A stretch of DNA of 64,000 nt from NCBI RefSeq assembly GCF_029277305.1, contig NZ_CP119526.1. One strand, given 5' to 3'. The translations under genes were made by a program, and so were the position numbers. Position 1 is the first letter of the stretch. The number at the start of each line of letters is the position of its first letter. Under the pieces are notes generated by a model. That model saw only the letters and a program-made list of their open reading frames with translations. It searched no databases and was not told the DNA's origin. Below are positions 63,594 through 64,000 of this stretch, piece after piece. The stretch is from Guptibacillus hwajinpoensis. GTDB taxonomy: Bacteria > Bacillota > Bacilli > Bacillales > Guptibacillaceae.

Positions 63594-64000
63594 GTGAGTA
63601 AAAAAGCAGTTATTGTGTTGAGCGGTGGCTTAGATAGCACAACATGCATGGGGATGGCGAAAGAAAAAGGGTATGAGCTCTACCCAATTACGTTTCATTA
63701 CGGACAGAAGCATAACCGAGAAGTTGAACAGGCAAAGAAGGTAGCAGAGTACTATGATGCACCAGATCATCGCATCGTAAACATTAGTTTTCTCAATCAA
63801 ATTGGGGGCAGTGCACTAACGGATGATTCTATCGATGTTCCGAGTGATATGGATGAAGATGAAATTCCGGTAACGTATGTCCCTGCTCGTAATATGATCT
63901 TTCTCTCTCTTGCATCTGCATATGCTGAAGTTATCGGAGCGGAAGCAATCTATATAGGTGTTTCAGCTGTCGATTACAGTGGCTACCCTGATTGTCGACC
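63594..64000 (+). CDS. queC: 7-cyano-7-deazaguanine synthase, 3' partial
   Basis: QueC uses ATP and ammonia to make preQ0 from 7-carboxy-7-deazaguanine. From GTG 63594, after AGAGGTGTGTAAC, the frame is open to the window end (135 codons of about 220). The PP-loop VLSGGLDSTTCMGMAK and the segments HYGQKHNREVEQA and YVPARNMIFLSLA are typical. The C-terminal zinc-site cysteines lie beyond the window. It is the third gene of the operon, so the riboswitch controls the whole preQ0 branch. Confidence 0.95.
   Translation, partial: MSKKAVIVLSGGLDSTTCMGMAKEKGYELYPITFHYGQKHNREVEQAKKVAEYYDAPDHRIVNISFLNQIGGSALTDDSIDVPSDMDEDEIPVTYVPARNMIFLSLASAYAEVIGAEAIYIGVSAVDYSGYPDCR

Overview
The window is chromosomal DNA of a spore-forming member of the Bacillaceae. 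Evidence is a Bacillus-type rRNA operon with two sigma-A promoters, germination receptor subunits, a SpoIIP-type protein, a YjcZ-family peptide, sporulation-type orphan histidine kinases, strong GGAGG ribosome binding sites, FMN and preQ1 riboswitches, and sigma-B and CcpA-like sites. Base composition looks moderate to low in GC outside the rRNA. A halo- or alkali-tolerant relative of Bacillus is likely (large Na+/H+ antiporter, KtrB-type K+ uptake), but the genus cannot be fixed from the sequence alone.

Layout. 1-2.2 kb: end of a germination receptor operon (GerB, GerC types). 2.2-6.4 kb: FMN reductase, a two-component system whose kinase has a four-cysteine GAF domain, a universal stress protein and a small conserved protein. 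6.5-9.2 kb: a small membrane protein, a large anchored extracytoplasmic protein and a YvbK-like acetyltransferase. 9.2-15.6 kb: a sigma-54 activator followed by a sigma-54-dependent operon for 3-hydroxybutyrate/acetoacetate use (CoA transferase A and B, GntP-type permease, SDR dehydrogenase, thiolase). The thiolase reading frame is broken by one extra A. 15.6-17.7 kb: an RsgA-type GTPase behind a leader with a 22-codon ORF and attenuator-like pairing, a DinB-like protein and a 40-residue basic protein. 17.7-21.2 kb: a MocR-type regulator without its PLP lysine, divergent from an OppA-type lipoprotein. 21.4-26.6 kb: amidase, RibU with its FMN riboswitch, cytochrome c, SpoIIP and YitT-type membrane protein. 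26.7-36.9 kb: GGDEF/EAL protein, M4 metalloprotease, Na+/H+ antiporter, acetyltransferase, membrane histidine kinase and HtrA protease.

37-50.9 kb: SDR enzyme, YhhQ and QueF (preQ1 riboswitch), sigma-B-type YtxH protein, YjcZ peptide, GDPD, YmaF, the methionine-salvage pair MtnU/MtnE, acetyltransferase, hydrolase, PAS kinase, MFS transporter, membrane and zinc-site proteins, KtrB. 51.0-56.3 kb: 16S-23S-5S operon with no tRNA. 56.3-61.7 kb: photolyase behind a phased iteron array, HutH behind a leader terminator, and an AlaR/AlaT-type pair. 61.9-64 kb: a small membrane protein and the queD-queE-queC operon behind a second preQ1 riboswitch, with queC cut by the window end.

Scattered between genes are copies of one palindromic repeat of about 220 bp with terminal inverted repeats, two full length and the rest internally deleted at short direct repeats. 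No prophage, transposase, CRISPR array or tRNA was found. The observations I rate most worth following are the attenuator-like leader before the RsgA-type GTPase, the 20-bp phased TCGCGGAT array before the photolyase, the deletion series of the repeat family, the degenerate MocR regulator with its candidate operators, and the upstream activator sites that double as a terminator in the ketone-body operon.
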